A stretch of 9,902 nt of DNA from Myxococcales bacterium (GCA_003153055.1 PMBV01000140.1:8981-18882); one strand, 5' to 3'. Numbered from the stretch's first letter, positions 1 through 7,779 are shown. A program made the numbers and translations. The notes: generated by a model not told the origin, from the sequence alone.

Positions 1-309
1 GAGACCGAGGCGATGAAAGACGGCTCCGACGCGGTGGCCGACTGGCCCATCTTGAACGCGCTGGTGAACGCGGTGAATGGGGCCTCGTGGGTGTCGTTTC
101 ACCACGGCGGTGGGGTTGGCATTGGCTACTCCATGCACGCCGGGCAGGTCTTGGTCGCCGACGGCACCGACGCGGCGGCTCAGCGCATTTCCCGGGTGCT
201 GACGTCGGATCCGGCGATGGGCATCTTGCGGCACGTCGACGCGGGCTACGACGAGGCCGTGGTGTGCGCCAAGGAGCGAGGGGTGCGGATCCCCGGCGTG
301 ACGGCGTGA
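1..309 (+). CDS. hutU: Urocanate hydratase, C-terminal part (5' end outside window)
   Basis: Urocanase converts urocanate to imidazolone propionate, the second step of histidine degradation, using tightly bound NAD+ in the cytoplasm. Only the last 102 residues are here; the frame is open from base 1 and stops at TGA 307-309. The fragment matches the conserved end of the family: [21 protein letters not shown] near its start, the glycine-rich stretch [11 protein letters not shown] at about residues 34-44, then [20 protein letters not shown] and [10 protein letters not shown]. The stop overlaps the GTG start of hutI by four bases (GTGA), so the two genes are very probably co-transcribed and translationally coupled. 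No truncation or frameshift is visible in the part present. Identification is confident from these motifs and the hutI neighbour. Confidence 0.96.
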   Translation, partial: ETEAMKDGSDAVADWPILNALVNAVNGASWVSFHHGGGVGIGYSMHAGQVLVADGTDAAAQRISRVLTSDPAMGILRHVDAGYDEAVVCAKERGVRIPGVTA

Positions 310-1535
310 GCTTCGATCTCCTCATTCATCACACCTCCGAGGTCCTGACCTGCGATGGCCCGCTCGAAGGGCCAGCCGAGCAGACCCTCGGCGCGATCCA
401 GCGGGGGGCCATCGGCATCGAAGGGCGGCGAGTCTCCTGGCTCGGCGTTGACCCTCCGAGGGGCGCGGTCGGTCCTCACACCCGGTGCATCGACGCTGGG
501 GGCGGGTTCGCCGGGCCGGGCTTCGTGGAGTGCCACTCGCACCTCGTGTTCGCCGGCGATCGCGCCGACGAGTTCGAGCAGCGCTGCCGAGGGACGAGCT
601 ACCTCGAGCTCGCAGCCGCGGGAGGAGGCATTCAACGGACCGTGCGCGAGACCCGGGGGGCCTCCGAGGAGACGCTCGTGGCCCTCGCACTCCCCCGGCT
701 GGAGCGGTTCCTCCGTCAGGGTGTCACCACGGTGGAGATCAAGAGCGGCTACGGACTCGACGTGGCGAGCGAGCTCAAGCTGCTGCGGGTGATCCACCGT
801 CTGGCTGAGGCCCAGACTGTGACTTTGGTGCCGACGGTCCTCCCGCTCCACGCCGTACCGCTGGAGCACCAGACCGATCGCGCCGAGTGGATCCGCCTCT
901 GCACCGAGCAGCTCCTCCCCGCGGTCCACGCCTCGGGTCTCGCCCGCTTCTGCGACGCCTTCGTGGAAGAGACCGCCTTCACCCGCGACGAAGCACGGGT
1001 GGTGCTGACCCGCGCACGCCAGCTCGGCCTCGTCCCCAGGCTCCACGTCGATCAGCTCACCGCGTCCCGAGGGGCCGAGCTGGCGGCCGAGCTGGGGGCG
1101 CTCACGGCTGACCACCTCGAGCACGTGAGCCCCGCGGGCATCGCCGCCCTGAGCGCCAACGGAACCATCGCGGTGCTGGCGCCGACCTCGACCTTGTGCC
1201 TCGGAGTACGACCGTGGGCTCCAGGACGGGCGCTGAGAGACGCCGGCGTGAAGGTGGCCGTGTCGAGCAACTGCAACCCGGGCTCCTCGATGTCGGAGAA
1301 CGTCTTCCTGGCGATGGGCCTGGCGTGCCTCGGGAACGGCCTGACCCCCGCCGAGGCGTACCTCGGGTTCACTCGAGTGGCCGCCCTCGCGCTCGCCGAC
1401 CCGGGCTTCGGTCGCCTCTTCGTGGGAGGCCCGGCCGATGTGGTGGTGTATCGCGCCGACAGCTACCGCCAGCTTCCGTACCACCTCGGCATGAGCGAGG
1501 TCGCCACGGTCGTGAAGGCGGGCCGTGAGTGCTGA
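306..1535 (+). CDS. hutI: Imidazolonepropionase
   Basis: HutI hydrolyses imidazolone-5-propionate to N-formimino-glutamate, the third step of histidine degradation. It is a metal-dependent amidohydrolase. The 409-residue length is normal for the family. Visible motifs are the metal-binding H77-S-H79 in [15 protein letters not shown], the substrate-site region [14 protein letters not shown] (98-109), KSGYG (146-150), LHAVP (181-185), H247 in LHVDQ and NPGS (324-327). The family normally has Asp two residues before this NPG, as a metal ligand; here it is Asn322 (codon AAC 1269-1271). The GTG at 306 was chosen because it starts just before the conserved N-terminal sheet and overlaps the hutU stop. 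No good Shine-Dalgarno precedes it, which fits coupling to hutU. The frame is also open upstream, but there it overlaps hutU and is not family-like. Function is firm; full activity is less so, given the Asn. Confidence 0.94.
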   Translation: MSFDLLIHHTSEVLTCDGPLEGPAEQTLGAIQRGAIGIEGRRVSWLGVDPPRGAVGPHTRCIDAGGGFAGPGFVECHSHLVFAGDRADEFEQRCRGTSYLELAAAGGGIQRTVRETRGASEETLVALALPRLERFLRQGVTTVEIKSGYGLDVASELKLLRVIHRLAEAQTVTLVPTVLPLHAVPLEHQTDRAEWIRLCTEQLLPAVHASGLARFCDAFVEETAFTRDEARVVLTRARQLGLVPRLHVDQLTASRGAELAAELGALTADHLEHVSPAGIAALSANGTIAVLAPTSTLCLGVRPWAPGRALRDAGVKVAVSSNCNPGSSMSENVFLAMGLACLGNGLTPAEAYLGFTRVAALALADPGFGRLFVGGPADVVVYRADSYRQLPYHLGMSEVATVVKAGREC

Positions 1536-1793
1536 CGAAGCCCGGGGCTTGGGGGAAGGGCGTCCGGAGTCGTGCCTCGGGCCACGCGTGGAAAGGTCCG
1601 TCTCGCCTCGATGAAGGGGCAGGATGGTTGCCCCGTTCTCATGGGCGAACCCAGCCAGCCCCTCGACCATGCGCCGAGGTGAGCGAGCGTCGGGGTCTCC
1701 ACCCGGACGGAGGTGCGGCGCGCTCGTCGGCCTCCGACTCATTGATCGGCCAAGCGCCCTGGCTGACATTCCTCGGACGGAACGCGGTCGTCC

Positions 1794-1818
1794 AAAGAAG
1801 GCTCCTCCCGGGGGAGCC
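1794..1818 (-). terminator. Possible intrinsic terminator for minus-strand transcription
   Basis: Read on the minus strand, a six-base-pair GC-rich stem (GGCTCC / GGAGCC) with a seven-base loop is followed directly by TTCTTT (1799 down to 1794). This would end transcripts coming from the amidotransferase operon, although it lies about 250 bp beyond that stop codon. On the plus strand the hairpin is slightly longer (eight pairs including one G-U) but no T-tract follows. The stem is short and the T-run is interrupted by a C, so this is a moderate call. Confidence 0.35.
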
Positions 1819-1832
1819 AGGTCTCCAGAGCC

Positions 1833-1868
1833 GTCATCACGGATGACAAACGCGTCATCAGTGATGAC
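1833..1868. repeat. Tandem 15-bp dyads forming one 36-bp inverted repeat
   Basis: Two copies of GTCATC-N3-GATGAC lie at 1833-1847 and 1854-1868. The second is symmetric about its central base; the first has one non-matching pair in the spacer. Centre-to-centre distance is 21 bp, close to two helical turns. Because each unit is itself a dyad, the whole 36 bp can also pair as a single stem: eight pairs, one mismatch, six pairs, and a six-base loop (AAACGC on the plus strand). It is either a double binding site for a dimeric protein or an RNA hairpin near a transcript end. No other symmetric copy was noticed in the window. Confidence 0.6.
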
Positions 1869-2065
1869 AGCCCGGGAGACCCCCACCCCACCCTCGGGCG
1901 ACAAGCCGGTGCCAGCGCTTCGAGACCGAGCTCCGTTCGACGTTCCGCTTGCACCGAGGAGCTGGCCGTCTCGGGCACGGCCGATCGCCCACCGAGCCCC
2001 CGCCCACCTTCCTGCGACGACGGGCTCTGTTGGCTCTCCCGGGTGAGTGCCGCCGATCGGCGCAG

Positions 2066-2806
2066 CTACCAGTCGCTGAGGGCCGAGCAGGTGGAACGCA
2101 GGTCCGCCTCGATGGCGATGACGCTGTCCTCGGGCACGCTCTCCCAGGCTTCGCCTTCCCACAGGTGCTCGCTGGCCAGGAACTGCGTCTGAGGCCGGTG
2201 GGCGGTGAAGAGCGTTCGTCCCCTGCGGGTGGCGACCAGCCGACGCCCATCACTGACGATGAAGTTCATCGCCGAGCGCTCCTCGTCGCGAGCGCCCTGG
2301 TCGCAGAGTCCCTCGGCACAGCGGATCACCCGCACCAACGCCCGCGTCACGTCACCGAGCTCCACCGTGCAGCGCCCCCCCAAGTAGGTGAGGAACAGGG
2401 CGAAGCAGCGCTCCGAGTCCGTATCGCCCCTGATCCGCGCGCGCCAAGCGGGGTCGATCTCTGCCTCGATGCGAGGCCGCGCCGCCTCGAAGTGCCGGAG
2501 CGTACCGTTGTGCATGAAGGCCCAGCCCGCGGCGAAGAAGGGGTGGTTGTTCGACTCTCGGACCGCGCCGACGGACGCCAGGCGAATGTGAGCCAGGAGC
2601 GCGGTGGTGGAGGTCTCCTCGCCGATCAGCTCGAAGCGGGGGCAGCACTCGGCCGAGGTGACGCTGGTCTCGACCCAAGGCACGTGCCCATCGAAGCGCG
2701 CCACGCCCCAGCCGTGCTTGTGCTCGGTCGCCAGGCGCTGGAGCCCATCGAAGGCCCGCTCGACGCGCACTGGGACATTGGATCGGACCGCGAACATGCG
2801 ACACAT
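2066..2806 (-). CDS. Class II (Ntn-type) glutamine amidotransferase, YafJ/EgtC-like
   Basis: A 246-residue single-domain protein of the N-terminal-nucleophile amidohydrolase fold. Such domains release ammonia from glutamine or hydrolyse related gamma-glutamyl amides. The start was set at ATG 2806, not the in-frame GTG at 2830, because it places Cys second (MCRMFAVRS); after Met removal this Cys is the catalytic nucleophile. Family motifs follow: HKHGWGVAR (29-37), HIRLAS (73-78), NNHPF (86-90), FMHNGTL (97-103), GDTDSE (127-132), NFIVSDGRRL (181-190) and the terminal PEDSVIAIE. There is no fused synthase or acceptor domain. It begins 13 bp after the tsaE stop, so it is probably the last gene of the operon. 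EgtC, which removes glutamate in ergothioneine synthesis, is a relative, but no ergothioneine gene is nearby, so the substrate is open. The fold is certain; the role is unknown. Confidence 0.88.
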   Translation of the reverse strand: MCRMFAVRSNVPVRVERAFDGLQRLATEHKHGWGVARFDGHVPWVETSVTSAECCPRFELIGEETSTTALLAHIRLASVGAVRESNNHPFFAAGWAFMHNGTLRHFEAARPRIEAEIDPAWRARIRGDTDSERCFALFLTYLGGRCTVELGDVTRALVRVIRCAEGLCDQGARDEERSAMNFIVSDGRRLVATRRGRTLFTAHRPQTQFLASEHLWEGEAWESVPEDSVIAIEADLRSTCSALSDW

Positions 2807-2819
2807 AATCGCGTCCAAA

Positions 2820-3329
2820 TCATAGCCCACGGGGCGAGGAAATGCAGTCGACCTCGCGCCGGAGCCAGCGTTCCATCAGGCTGGCGCTGCTCGGTCCGGT
2901 GGCTCGCCCCACCAGCCGGCGCTCGCTCGGGCCCACCAGCTCCATCGTGAGCCACAGGGCATCGGTTGGCGCCGCTCCGGGAACCTGGCCCACCCACTCG
3001 ACCAGCCAGGCCCCGTCGGACTCGAGCAGATCGAAGTAGCCCGTGGCGTAGAGCTCGTCTTCGCTGCGCAGTCGGTAGAGATCCGCGTGGTGCAAGAGCA
3101 CGCGCCCCTGGTACGTCTGGACGATGCTGTAGGAGGGGCTGGTCACCTCATCGAGCGGCACCTCGGCGCCGTGCGCGACGCCCCGGGCGAAGAGCGTCTT
3201 CCCAGCTCCCAACTGGCCCTCGAGCCCGACGTAGTCGCGCGCCCGCAGCACGACGCCCAGCGCGACCCCGAGCGCGAACGTCTCTTCGGGCGAACGCGTG
3301 GAGCGCTCGAAGCTTCTCACCGACTCCAC
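2820..3329 (-). CDS. tsaE: tRNA t6A37 threonylcarbamoyladenosine biosynthesis ATPase TsaE
   Basis: TsaE is the small P-loop ATPase that works with TsaB, TsaD and TsaC to make N6-threonylcarbamoyl-adenosine at position 37 of ANN-decoding tRNAs. The 169-residue product shows the family signature: Walker A GQLGAGKT (38-45), SPSYSIV (64-70) in place of the usual SPT-F-type motif, HADLYRL (81-87) and LVEW (109-112). GTG 3329 was chosen because a consensus AGGAGG lies 10 bases upstream. A second GTG at 3320 would make a tidy GTGA overlap with the nnr stop but sits 19 bases from that site. The start lies 13 bases inside nnr, so the genes are coupled. The frame is open further upstream, but that part is the shadow of nnr. 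TsaB and TsaD are not in the window. Confidence 0.92.
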   Translation of the reverse strand: MESVRSFERSTRSPEETFALGVALGVVLRARDYVGLEGQLGAGKTLFARGVAHGAEVPLDEVTSPSYSIVQTYQGRVLLHHADLYRLRSEDELYATGYFDLLESDGAWLVEWVGQVPGAAPTDALWLTMELVGPSERRLVGRATGPSSASLMERWLRREVDCISSPRGL

Positions 3330-4849
3330 GACACCCAGACCTCCTGGAGCCCCGAGAGGAGATCCGACGCGAGGAGCCCGAGCTGCCCCGTACGGCGGGC
3401 CACGAGATCTCCAGCCAAGCCATGAACGTACACGCTGGCGATCGCCGCATCGACGGCCGACAGCCCCTGCGCCAAGAGCGCGCCGCACACCCCTGACAGC
3501 ACGTCACCTGTGCCCCCGGTGCCCATGCCGGGGTTACCCGTCGGGTTGACGAAGGCGGCCCCGTCAGGCGTGGCCACGATGGTGCGCGCCCCTTTGAGCG
3601 CCACCACCGCCGAGGCGCGCCGAGCCAGCTCGCGGGCCGCCGATAGCCGATCGGCCTGCACCGCCTGCGTCGGGCGCTGGAGCAGGCGGGACATCTCGCC
3701 CGGGTGAGGCGTCAGGACCAGCGGGCTCCGGGCAGACGCAAACCCGTCCACCTGACCTTCCAGCGCGTTCAGCCCATCGGCGTCGATCAGGCACGGCACC
3801 CGCAGCTCCGCGAGCAGCGCCTTGATGAGGCGGCCCGTCTCGTCGCCGCGCGGAATTCCCGGCCCCAGCACCACCACGCTCTTGCCCTCGGCCGCGCGGA
3901 CGAGCTCGTCGAGATCCGCCATGCCCAACGGGCCGCCGTGCCCCAGCTCGTGGCCCATGAGCTCCGGGGCGTGCTGGAGCACGGCCGCGAGGGCGTCGGG
4001 CCGCGTCACTACCGTCACCAGCCCTGCCCCCGCACGGAGGGCGCCCATGCCCGACAGCGCCGCTGCGCCGGTCTTCCCACGGCTCCCGGCGACGACCAGC
4101 ACATGGCCGTGGGTGCCCTTGTGATCCGCCGCGCCTCGTGCCGGAAGCCGGGCCCGCGCGTCGGACGCCTCGACCAGATGCACCGGTGGCGCCGAGCCCG
4201 CCGCCTCGAGCGACGACGGAGGAATGCCGATGTCGACCACCTCCAGCGCCCCGCAGCGCGAGGCACCAGGCTCCAGCACCTGCCCCACCTTCAGAAACCC
4301 GAAGCTCAGCGTGACGTCGGCGCTGACACATGGGCCCGGCGAGCCGCCCGTGTCGCTGTCGAGGCCCGAGGGGAGATCAGCGGCCAGCACCCGAGCCCCT
4401 CGTGCGCGCCACCTGCCGATGCGCTCGATGGCCTCGGCGTAGCGGCCCTCGGGAGCGCGGGTCAGCCCGGTGCCCAGGAGCGCGTCGATCACCACGTCAC
4501 CTTCGCCCAGCACGTCTCCAGCCGGTGCCGGGCCGAGCGATACGCCAGCAGCCTCGAGCGCGACCCAGTTCCGCAGCGGCTCACCCTGGAGCTTCACCTG
4601 CTCCCCGGCGAGCTCCACCGTGACGGCCCGGCCCGAGCCGGCCAGCGCCCGCGCCGCCACCAGCCCGTCGCCACCGTTGTTCCCCAGCCCGCAGAGCACG
4701 TGGAACCGCCCTTGCCCCGAGGCCAACCTCAGGGCCTGGGCCGCCAGGGCCTGACCGGCGTTCTCCATCAACACGGCGGAGGGCATGCCGAACCTCGCCG
4801 CGGCAGCGTCGACGGCCCGCATCTCGAGGGCAGTCAACGCACGCTTCAT
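3317..4849 (-). CDS. nnr: Bifunctional NAD(P)H-hydrate epimerase / ADP-dependent (S)-NAD(P)H-hydrate dehydratase
   Basis: Nnr (YjeF) repairs hydrated NADH and NADPH: the N-terminal domain interconverts R and S epimers, and the C-terminal ribokinase-like domain dehydrates the S form using ADP. Both domains are complete in 510 residues, the usual length. The N-terminal part (about 1-225) has MENAG (28-32), GNNGGDG (56-62) and [12 protein letters not shown] (157-168). The C-terminal part (about 240-505) has [13 protein letters not shown] (244-256), DADGLNAL (356-363), TPHPGE (380-385) and [15 protein letters not shown] (439-453), the nucleotide-binding and catalytic region. Its ATG shares four bases (ATGA) with the pdxJ stop, and its 3' end overlaps tsaE by 13 bases. 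The adjacency nnr-tsaE is common in bacteria. The start [14 protein letters not shown] fits the family N-terminus well. Confidence 0.96.
   Translation of the reverse strand: MKRALTALEMRAVDAAAARFGMPSAVLMENAGQALAAQALRLASGQGRFHVLCGLGNNGGDGLVAARALAGSGRAVTVELAGEQVKLQGEPLRNWVALEAAGVSLGPAPAGDVLGEGDVVIDALLGTGLTRAPEGRYAEAIERIGRWRARGARVLAADLPSGLDSDTGGSPGPCVSADVTLSFGFLKVGQVLEPGASRCGALEVVDIGIPPSSLEAAGSAPPVHLVEASDARARLPARGAADHKGTHGHVLVVAGSRGKTGAAALSGMGALRAGAGLVTVVTRPDALAAVLQHAPELMGHELGHGGPLGMADLDELVRAAEGKSVVVLGPGIPRGDETGRLIKALLAELRVPCLIDADGLNALEGQVDGFASARSPLVLTPHPGEMSRLLQRPTQAVQADRLSAARELARRASAVVALKGARTIVATPDGAAFVNPTGNPGMGTGGTGDVLSGVCGALLAQGLSAVDAAIASVYVHGLAGDLVARRTGQLGLLASDLLSGLQEVWVSWSR
3340..3345 (-). 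promoter_or_regulatory. Shine-Dalgarno site for tsaE inside nnr
   Basis: AGGAGG on the minus strand (3345 down to 3340), within the last codons of nnr, 10 bases before the GTG at 3329. It decides the tsaE start over the GTG at 3320. Clear anti-16S matches of this quality were not seen at most other starts in the block. Confidence 0.6.
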
Positions 4850-5568
4850 GGATTCCTCAGGATCTCGACCATCTCTCTCACCGCCCGGTCGAAGCCCACC
4901 ATGACGGCCCGCGCCACGATGGAGTGCCCGATGTTCAGCTCGTCGACCTCGGCGATCTTCGCGATGGGCCGCACGTTCTCATAGTGGAGCCCGTGGCCTG
5001 CCGCGCAGCCCATGCCCAGCTTCACCGCGGCCTTGGCCGCGTCGACGATGCGACCCAGCTCGCGCTGCCGGTCTCGCTCCGACTGGGCCTCGCAGTAGCG
5101 CCCAGTGTGGAGCTCGATGCGATCGGCGCTCAGCTTGTGGGCCGCCTTCACCTGGTCGAGATCAGGGTCGATGAAGAGCGACACGGTGATGTCGCCATCC
5201 TTGAGGTTCTTCACCACCCGCGCCACGACGTCCTTGTGGGCGTTGACGTCGAGGCCCCCCTCGGTGGTGAGCTCCTCGCGGCGCTCGGGAACCAGGGTGG
5301 CCATGTCGGGCTTGTACTCGTAGGCCAGCTTCACCATCTCGGGGGTGGCGGCCATCTCGAGGTTCAGCATCGTCTGAGTCGTCAGGCGGAGCACCTTGAG
5401 ATCGCGCTCCTGAATGTGCCGCCGGTCCTCCCTCAGATGAATGGTGATCTGCCCGGCTCCGGCGAGCTCGGCGATGGCCGCGGCCGCGACCGGATCGGGG
5501 TAGGTCGTCTTGCGCGCCTGGCGCAAGGTGGCGACATGATCGACGTTGACTCCAAGACGCTGGCTCAT
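4846..5568 (-). CDS. pdxJ: Pyridoxine 5'-phosphate synthase
   Basis: PdxJ condenses 1-deoxy-D-xylulose 5-phosphate with 3-amino-2-oxopropyl phosphate to form pyridoxine 5'-phosphate, the ring-closing step of the DXP-dependent vitamin B6 route. The 240-residue TIM-barrel protein is of standard length. Conserved parts are [12 protein letters not shown] (8-19), [12 protein letters not shown] (41-52) with His44, LNLEMA (69-74) with Glu71, SLFIDPD (130-136), ADRIELHTG (148-156) with Glu152, GHGLHYEN (191-198) with His192, and LNIGH (211-215). By motif these equal the catalytic residues known from E. coli PdxJ. Its stop overlaps the nnr start by four bases. acpS, often found directly after pdxJ, is not there. 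It lies 38 bp after the hydrolase gene. No strong ribosome site is seen before ATG 5568. Confidence 0.97.
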   Translation of the reverse strand: MSQRLGVNVDHVATLRQARKTTYPDPVAAAAIAELAGAGQITIHLREDRRHIQERDLKVLRLTTQTMLNLEMAATPEMVKLAYEYKPDMATLVPERREELTTEGGLDVNAHKDVVARVVKNLKDGDITVSLFIDPDLDQVKAAHKLSADRIELHTGRYCEAQSERDRQRELGRIVDAAKAAVKLGMGCAAGHGLHYENVRPIAKIAEVDELNIGHSIVARAVMVGFDRAVREMVEILRNP

Positions 5569-5606
5569 GGAGCCGTTGTATACCCACCTTCAGCCCGCTT
5601 CGAGTC

Positions 5607-6398
5607 TCAGGCAGCCTCGTCGACTCTCGGCGGGAGACAGCGAGCCACCGCCGCCACCACGAGGTCCGGCCGCTCGTCTGGGAGGCAATGCCCGACCCCT
5701 TCGATCACCTCGAATTGAGCATCGATGGAGCGGGCGAAGGCCGCCCCCTGGCCCACGGCCACGAGCGGATCTCGATCACCCCACAGCACCGTCTTGGGAA
5801 AGCTCGCCGAGCGCAGCGCTTCGGTGTCGAGGCGAAACCGGCCGATCGCCCGCAGGGCCTCGAGCACGCCGGCGCCGAAGCCCTCGGCCCGCTGCGCCTC
5901 TTCGTACACCGCCTTCTGGGCCGCCGTGAGGAGCCCGGGCCGACCCCAGATGTAGTCGAGGTACGCGTGCAGCATGGGTCGCCAGGCAGGAGTCCGGCCC
6001 AGGAGGGCGTAGCTGAGCTCGGTGAGGGGGTGGTCGAGCAGCAGCCGCAGGTCGATCGGCAGCCCGACGGCCGGGGCGGCCACCACCGTCAGGCTCTTCG
6101 CCAGGTGTGGCCAGCGCGCGGCCAGCGACAAGCAGACCAACCCACCGAAGGAGTGCCCGAACAGGTGCACCGACGAGAGGCCCCGTTCCCCCATGAGCTC
6201 GACCACTCGGTCGGCGATCTCGTCAGGGCGAGAGCGCGCCCAGTGGCCTGATCTCGCGGTCCGCGGCAGGTCGAAGGCCACGAGCCGCTGCGCTGGATCT
6301 CGCGCCTCGAACAGGTGATCGAAAATGCGGCCAGAGGCGCCAAGGCCGTGCACCAACAGCACCGGTTCGCCATTCCCTTCGTCACGAAAGAAGATCAT
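5607..6398 (-). CDS. Alpha/beta hydrolase fold protein, substrate unknown
   Basis: A 263-residue alpha/beta hydrolase with a complete apparent catalytic triad. The oxyanion-hole motif is VHGLGASG (16-23). The nucleophile elbow GHSFGG (81-86) places Ser83, the acid is Asp210 in GDRDPLV (207-213), and the base is His237 in GVGHCLPDERPD (234-245). Between the elbow and the acid is a helical cap of roughly 115-190. No signal peptide or membrane segment is visible, so it is probably cytoplasmic. The family includes esterases, BioH-like carboxylesterases, haloperoxidase-like and C-C bond hydrolases; nothing seen here selects one. It starts four bases after the glmM stop and ends 38 bp before pdxJ, so it is clearly in the operon, yet neither neighbour pathway has an obvious need for it. 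Fold and catalytic residues are confident; the function is not known. Confidence 0.9.
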   Translation of the reverse strand: MIFFRDEGNGEPVLLVHGLGASGRIFDHLFEARDPAQRLVAFDLPRTARSGHWARSRPDEIADRVVELMGERGLSSVHLFGHSFGGLVCLSLAARWPHLAKSLTVVAAPAVGLPIDLRLLLDHPLTELSYALLGRTPAWRPMLHAYLDYIWGRPGLLTAAQKAVYEEAQRAEGFGAGVLEALRAIGRFRLDTEALRSASFPKTVLWGDRDPLVAVGQGAAFARSIDAQFEVIEGVGHCLPDERPDLVVAAVARCLPPRVDEAA

Positions 6399-6402
6399 CG
6401 GT

Positions 6403-7779
6403 TCAGCCCAGCGCCTCCCGGAGCGCCTGGGAGATCTCCTCGGCGTAGGCCTTCGTCTGCTTGGCGTCGTTGCCCTCGACGAGCACCCGGACCTTGGGCT
6501 CGGTGCCCGAATACCGCACCAGCACCCGCCCCTCGCGGCCGAGCTTCTTCTCGATACCCGTGACCGCCTTCTGCACCGCGGGGAGCTTCGACAGCTCCCG
6601 CCGCTCCTTCACCACCACGTTCAGCAACGTCTGTGGCACTGGCTCGAAGATGCTGGTGAGCTCGCTCATCGGCTTCCCGCTCCGGCACATCACCGAGAGC
6701 ACCTGGAGCGCCGCCAGGGTCCCGTCGCCGGTGGTGGCGTAGTCGAGAAACACCAGGTGCCCAGACTGCTCGCCCCCGAGCACCAGCCCGTGCTTTCGCA
6801 TCTCCTCCACCACGTATCGATCACCCACCTTGGTGCGCACCACCTTGACGCCCCAGCGAGCCACGGCCCGCTCGAGGCCGATGTTGCTCATGACGGTGGC
6901 CACCAGCGTCTTCTTCTTCAGCTCTTGGCGAGCGATCAACTCACCGGTGCAGATGGCCATGATGGCGTCACCGTCGACGACCTTGCCCTTCTCGTCGACG
7001 ACGATGAGCCGGTCGGCGTCTCCGTCGAGCGCCAGGCCCAGGTGAGCCTTGTGCTTGAGCACCGCCTTCTGGAGCCCCTCGGGGTAGAGGGCGCCGCACT
7101 TCGCGTTGATGTTCTTTCCGTCGGGCTCCACCCCCAGCTCAATCACCTTGGCGCCCAGCTCGGTGAGGACATCAGGGGCCACCCGGTAGGCCGCTCCGTT
7201 GGCACAGTCGACCACCAGCTTGAGCCCCTCGAGCGTCAGCTCCCCGGGGAAGGTGCCCTTGAGGGCCGCGATGTACCGGCCGCGGGCGTCGTCGAGCCGA
7301 ATGGCCCCTCCCACTTTGGTGGCGGTGGGGCGTAACGAGTCGAGAGACTTCTCGAAGATCAACGTCTCGATCTTCGCCTCGGTCTCGTCGGGCAACTTGA
7401 AGCCGTCGCGCCAGAAGAACTTGATACCGTTGTCTTGGTAGGGGTTGTGGCTGGCCGAGATGACCGCCCCAGCGTCGGCCCGCATCGACCTCGTCAAGTG
7501 GGCGATGGCCGGCGTCGGCATGGGCCCCACCAGAGCCACGTCCACGCCCATCGACATGATGCCCGACGCCAACCCGTGCTCCAGCATGTACCCCGAGAGG
7601 CGCGTGTCCTTCCCGATGATGACGCGGTGGCGATGGGGGCCGTTGCGAATGATGTAGGCCAGCGCCCGCCCCAGTTGCATGGCGATCTCCGCCGTCATGG
7701 GGAAGACGTTCGCGACGCCGCGCACGCCGTCAGTGCCAAAGAGCTTCGGGTGACTCGTTTCCGCCATGAGGGGTCTCAT
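6403..7779 (-). CDS. glmM: Phosphoglucosamine mutase
   Basis: GlmM interconverts glucosamine-6-phosphate and glucosamine-1-phosphate, feeding UDP-GlcNAc synthesis for peptidoglycan and lipopolysaccharide. The 458-residue protein has all four phosphohexomutase signatures: the phosphoserine loop ISASHNP with Ser110, the Mg-binding DGDADR (252-257), the sugar-binding GGEQSGH (335-341) and the phosphate-binding RYSGTEPK (422-429). The N-terminal [10 protein letters not shown] is typical. ATG 7779 was chosen because GAGG lies seven bases before it; ATG 7767 ([10 protein letters not shown]) is a close alternative, and an in-frame GTG at 7830 is less likely. A 114-bp gap separates it from folP, the largest in the minus-strand block, so an internal promoter is possible, though no clear one was found. 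The alpha/beta hydrolase gene starts four bases after its stop. Confidence 0.96.
   Translation of the reverse strand: MRPLMAETSHPKLFGTDGVRGVANVFPMTAEIAMQLGRALAYIIRNGPHRHRVIIGKDTRLSGYMLEHGLASGIMSMGVDVALVGPMPTPAIAHLTRSMRADAGAVISASHNPYQDNGIKFFWRDGFKLPDETEAKIETLIFEKSLDSLRPTATKVGGAIRLDDARGRYIAALKGTFPGELTLEGLKLVVDCANGAAYRVAPDVLTELGAKVIELGVEPDGKNINAKCGALYPEGLQKAVLKHKAHLGLALDGDADRLIVVDEKGKVVDGDAIMAICTGELIARQELKKKTLVATVMSNIGLERAVARWGVKVVRTKVGDRYVVEEMRKHGLVLGGEQSGHLVFLDYATTGDGTLAALQVLSVMCRSGKPMSELTSIFEPVPQTLLNVVVKERRELSKLPAVQKAVTGIEKKLGREGRVLVRYSGTEPKVRVLVEGNDAKQTKAYAEEISQALREALG

Larger units (their letters stand above)
1536..2065. other. Convergent intergenic region, about 530 bp, no credible gene
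   Basis: This gap lies between the 3' ends of hutI (plus) and the glutamine amidotransferase gene (minus). Several frames of 80-140 codons are open, but none shows a recognisable motif, and the longest plus-strand one (1624-2046) lacks the strong G/C third-position preference of its neighbours. What stands out is the tandem dyad at 1833-1868 and a GC-rich hairpin at 1800-1818. A 12-bp perfect palindrome at 2051-2062 and a short one at 1538-1550 lie next to the flanking stop codons. No tRNA cloverleaf, insertion sequence end or array was seen. Confidence 0.7.

Noticed and set aside
1538..1550. Short palindrome AAGCCC-G-GGGCTT just after the hutI stop, considered as a terminator
   Set aside because: The loop would be a single base and no T-tract follows; as RNA only a weak stem would form.
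1899..1915. Second sigma-54-like string on the minus strand (TGGCAC then TGTCG) near the tandem dyads
   Set aside because: The -12 element lacks GC at the right place, and no gene follows it.
1624..2046. 140-codon plus-strand frame in the convergent gap
   Set aside because: Third codon positions are mixed rather than strongly G/C, no motif is visible, and no good ribosome site precedes it.
2051..2062. Perfect 12-bp palindrome CGCCGATCGGCG just after the amidotransferase stop
   Set aside because: With no spacer it makes a poor RNA hairpin and no T-run follows on either strand; a chance GC-rich palindrome is as likely.
246..2162. Very long open frame on the minus strand (638 codons) opposite hutI and the convergent gap
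   Set aside because: It lies antisense to a clearly identified hutI, has no recognisable motif, and crosses an interval without coding character. Long antisense frames are expected in GC-rich genes with G/C third positions.
3704..4984. Long plus-strand open frame opposite nnr; similar ones at 1949-2950, 4924-5718, 6325-7335 and 8718-9815
   Set aside because: Each is the mirror of a well-supported gene. The translations are rich in Arg, His, Pro and Gly without family motifs.
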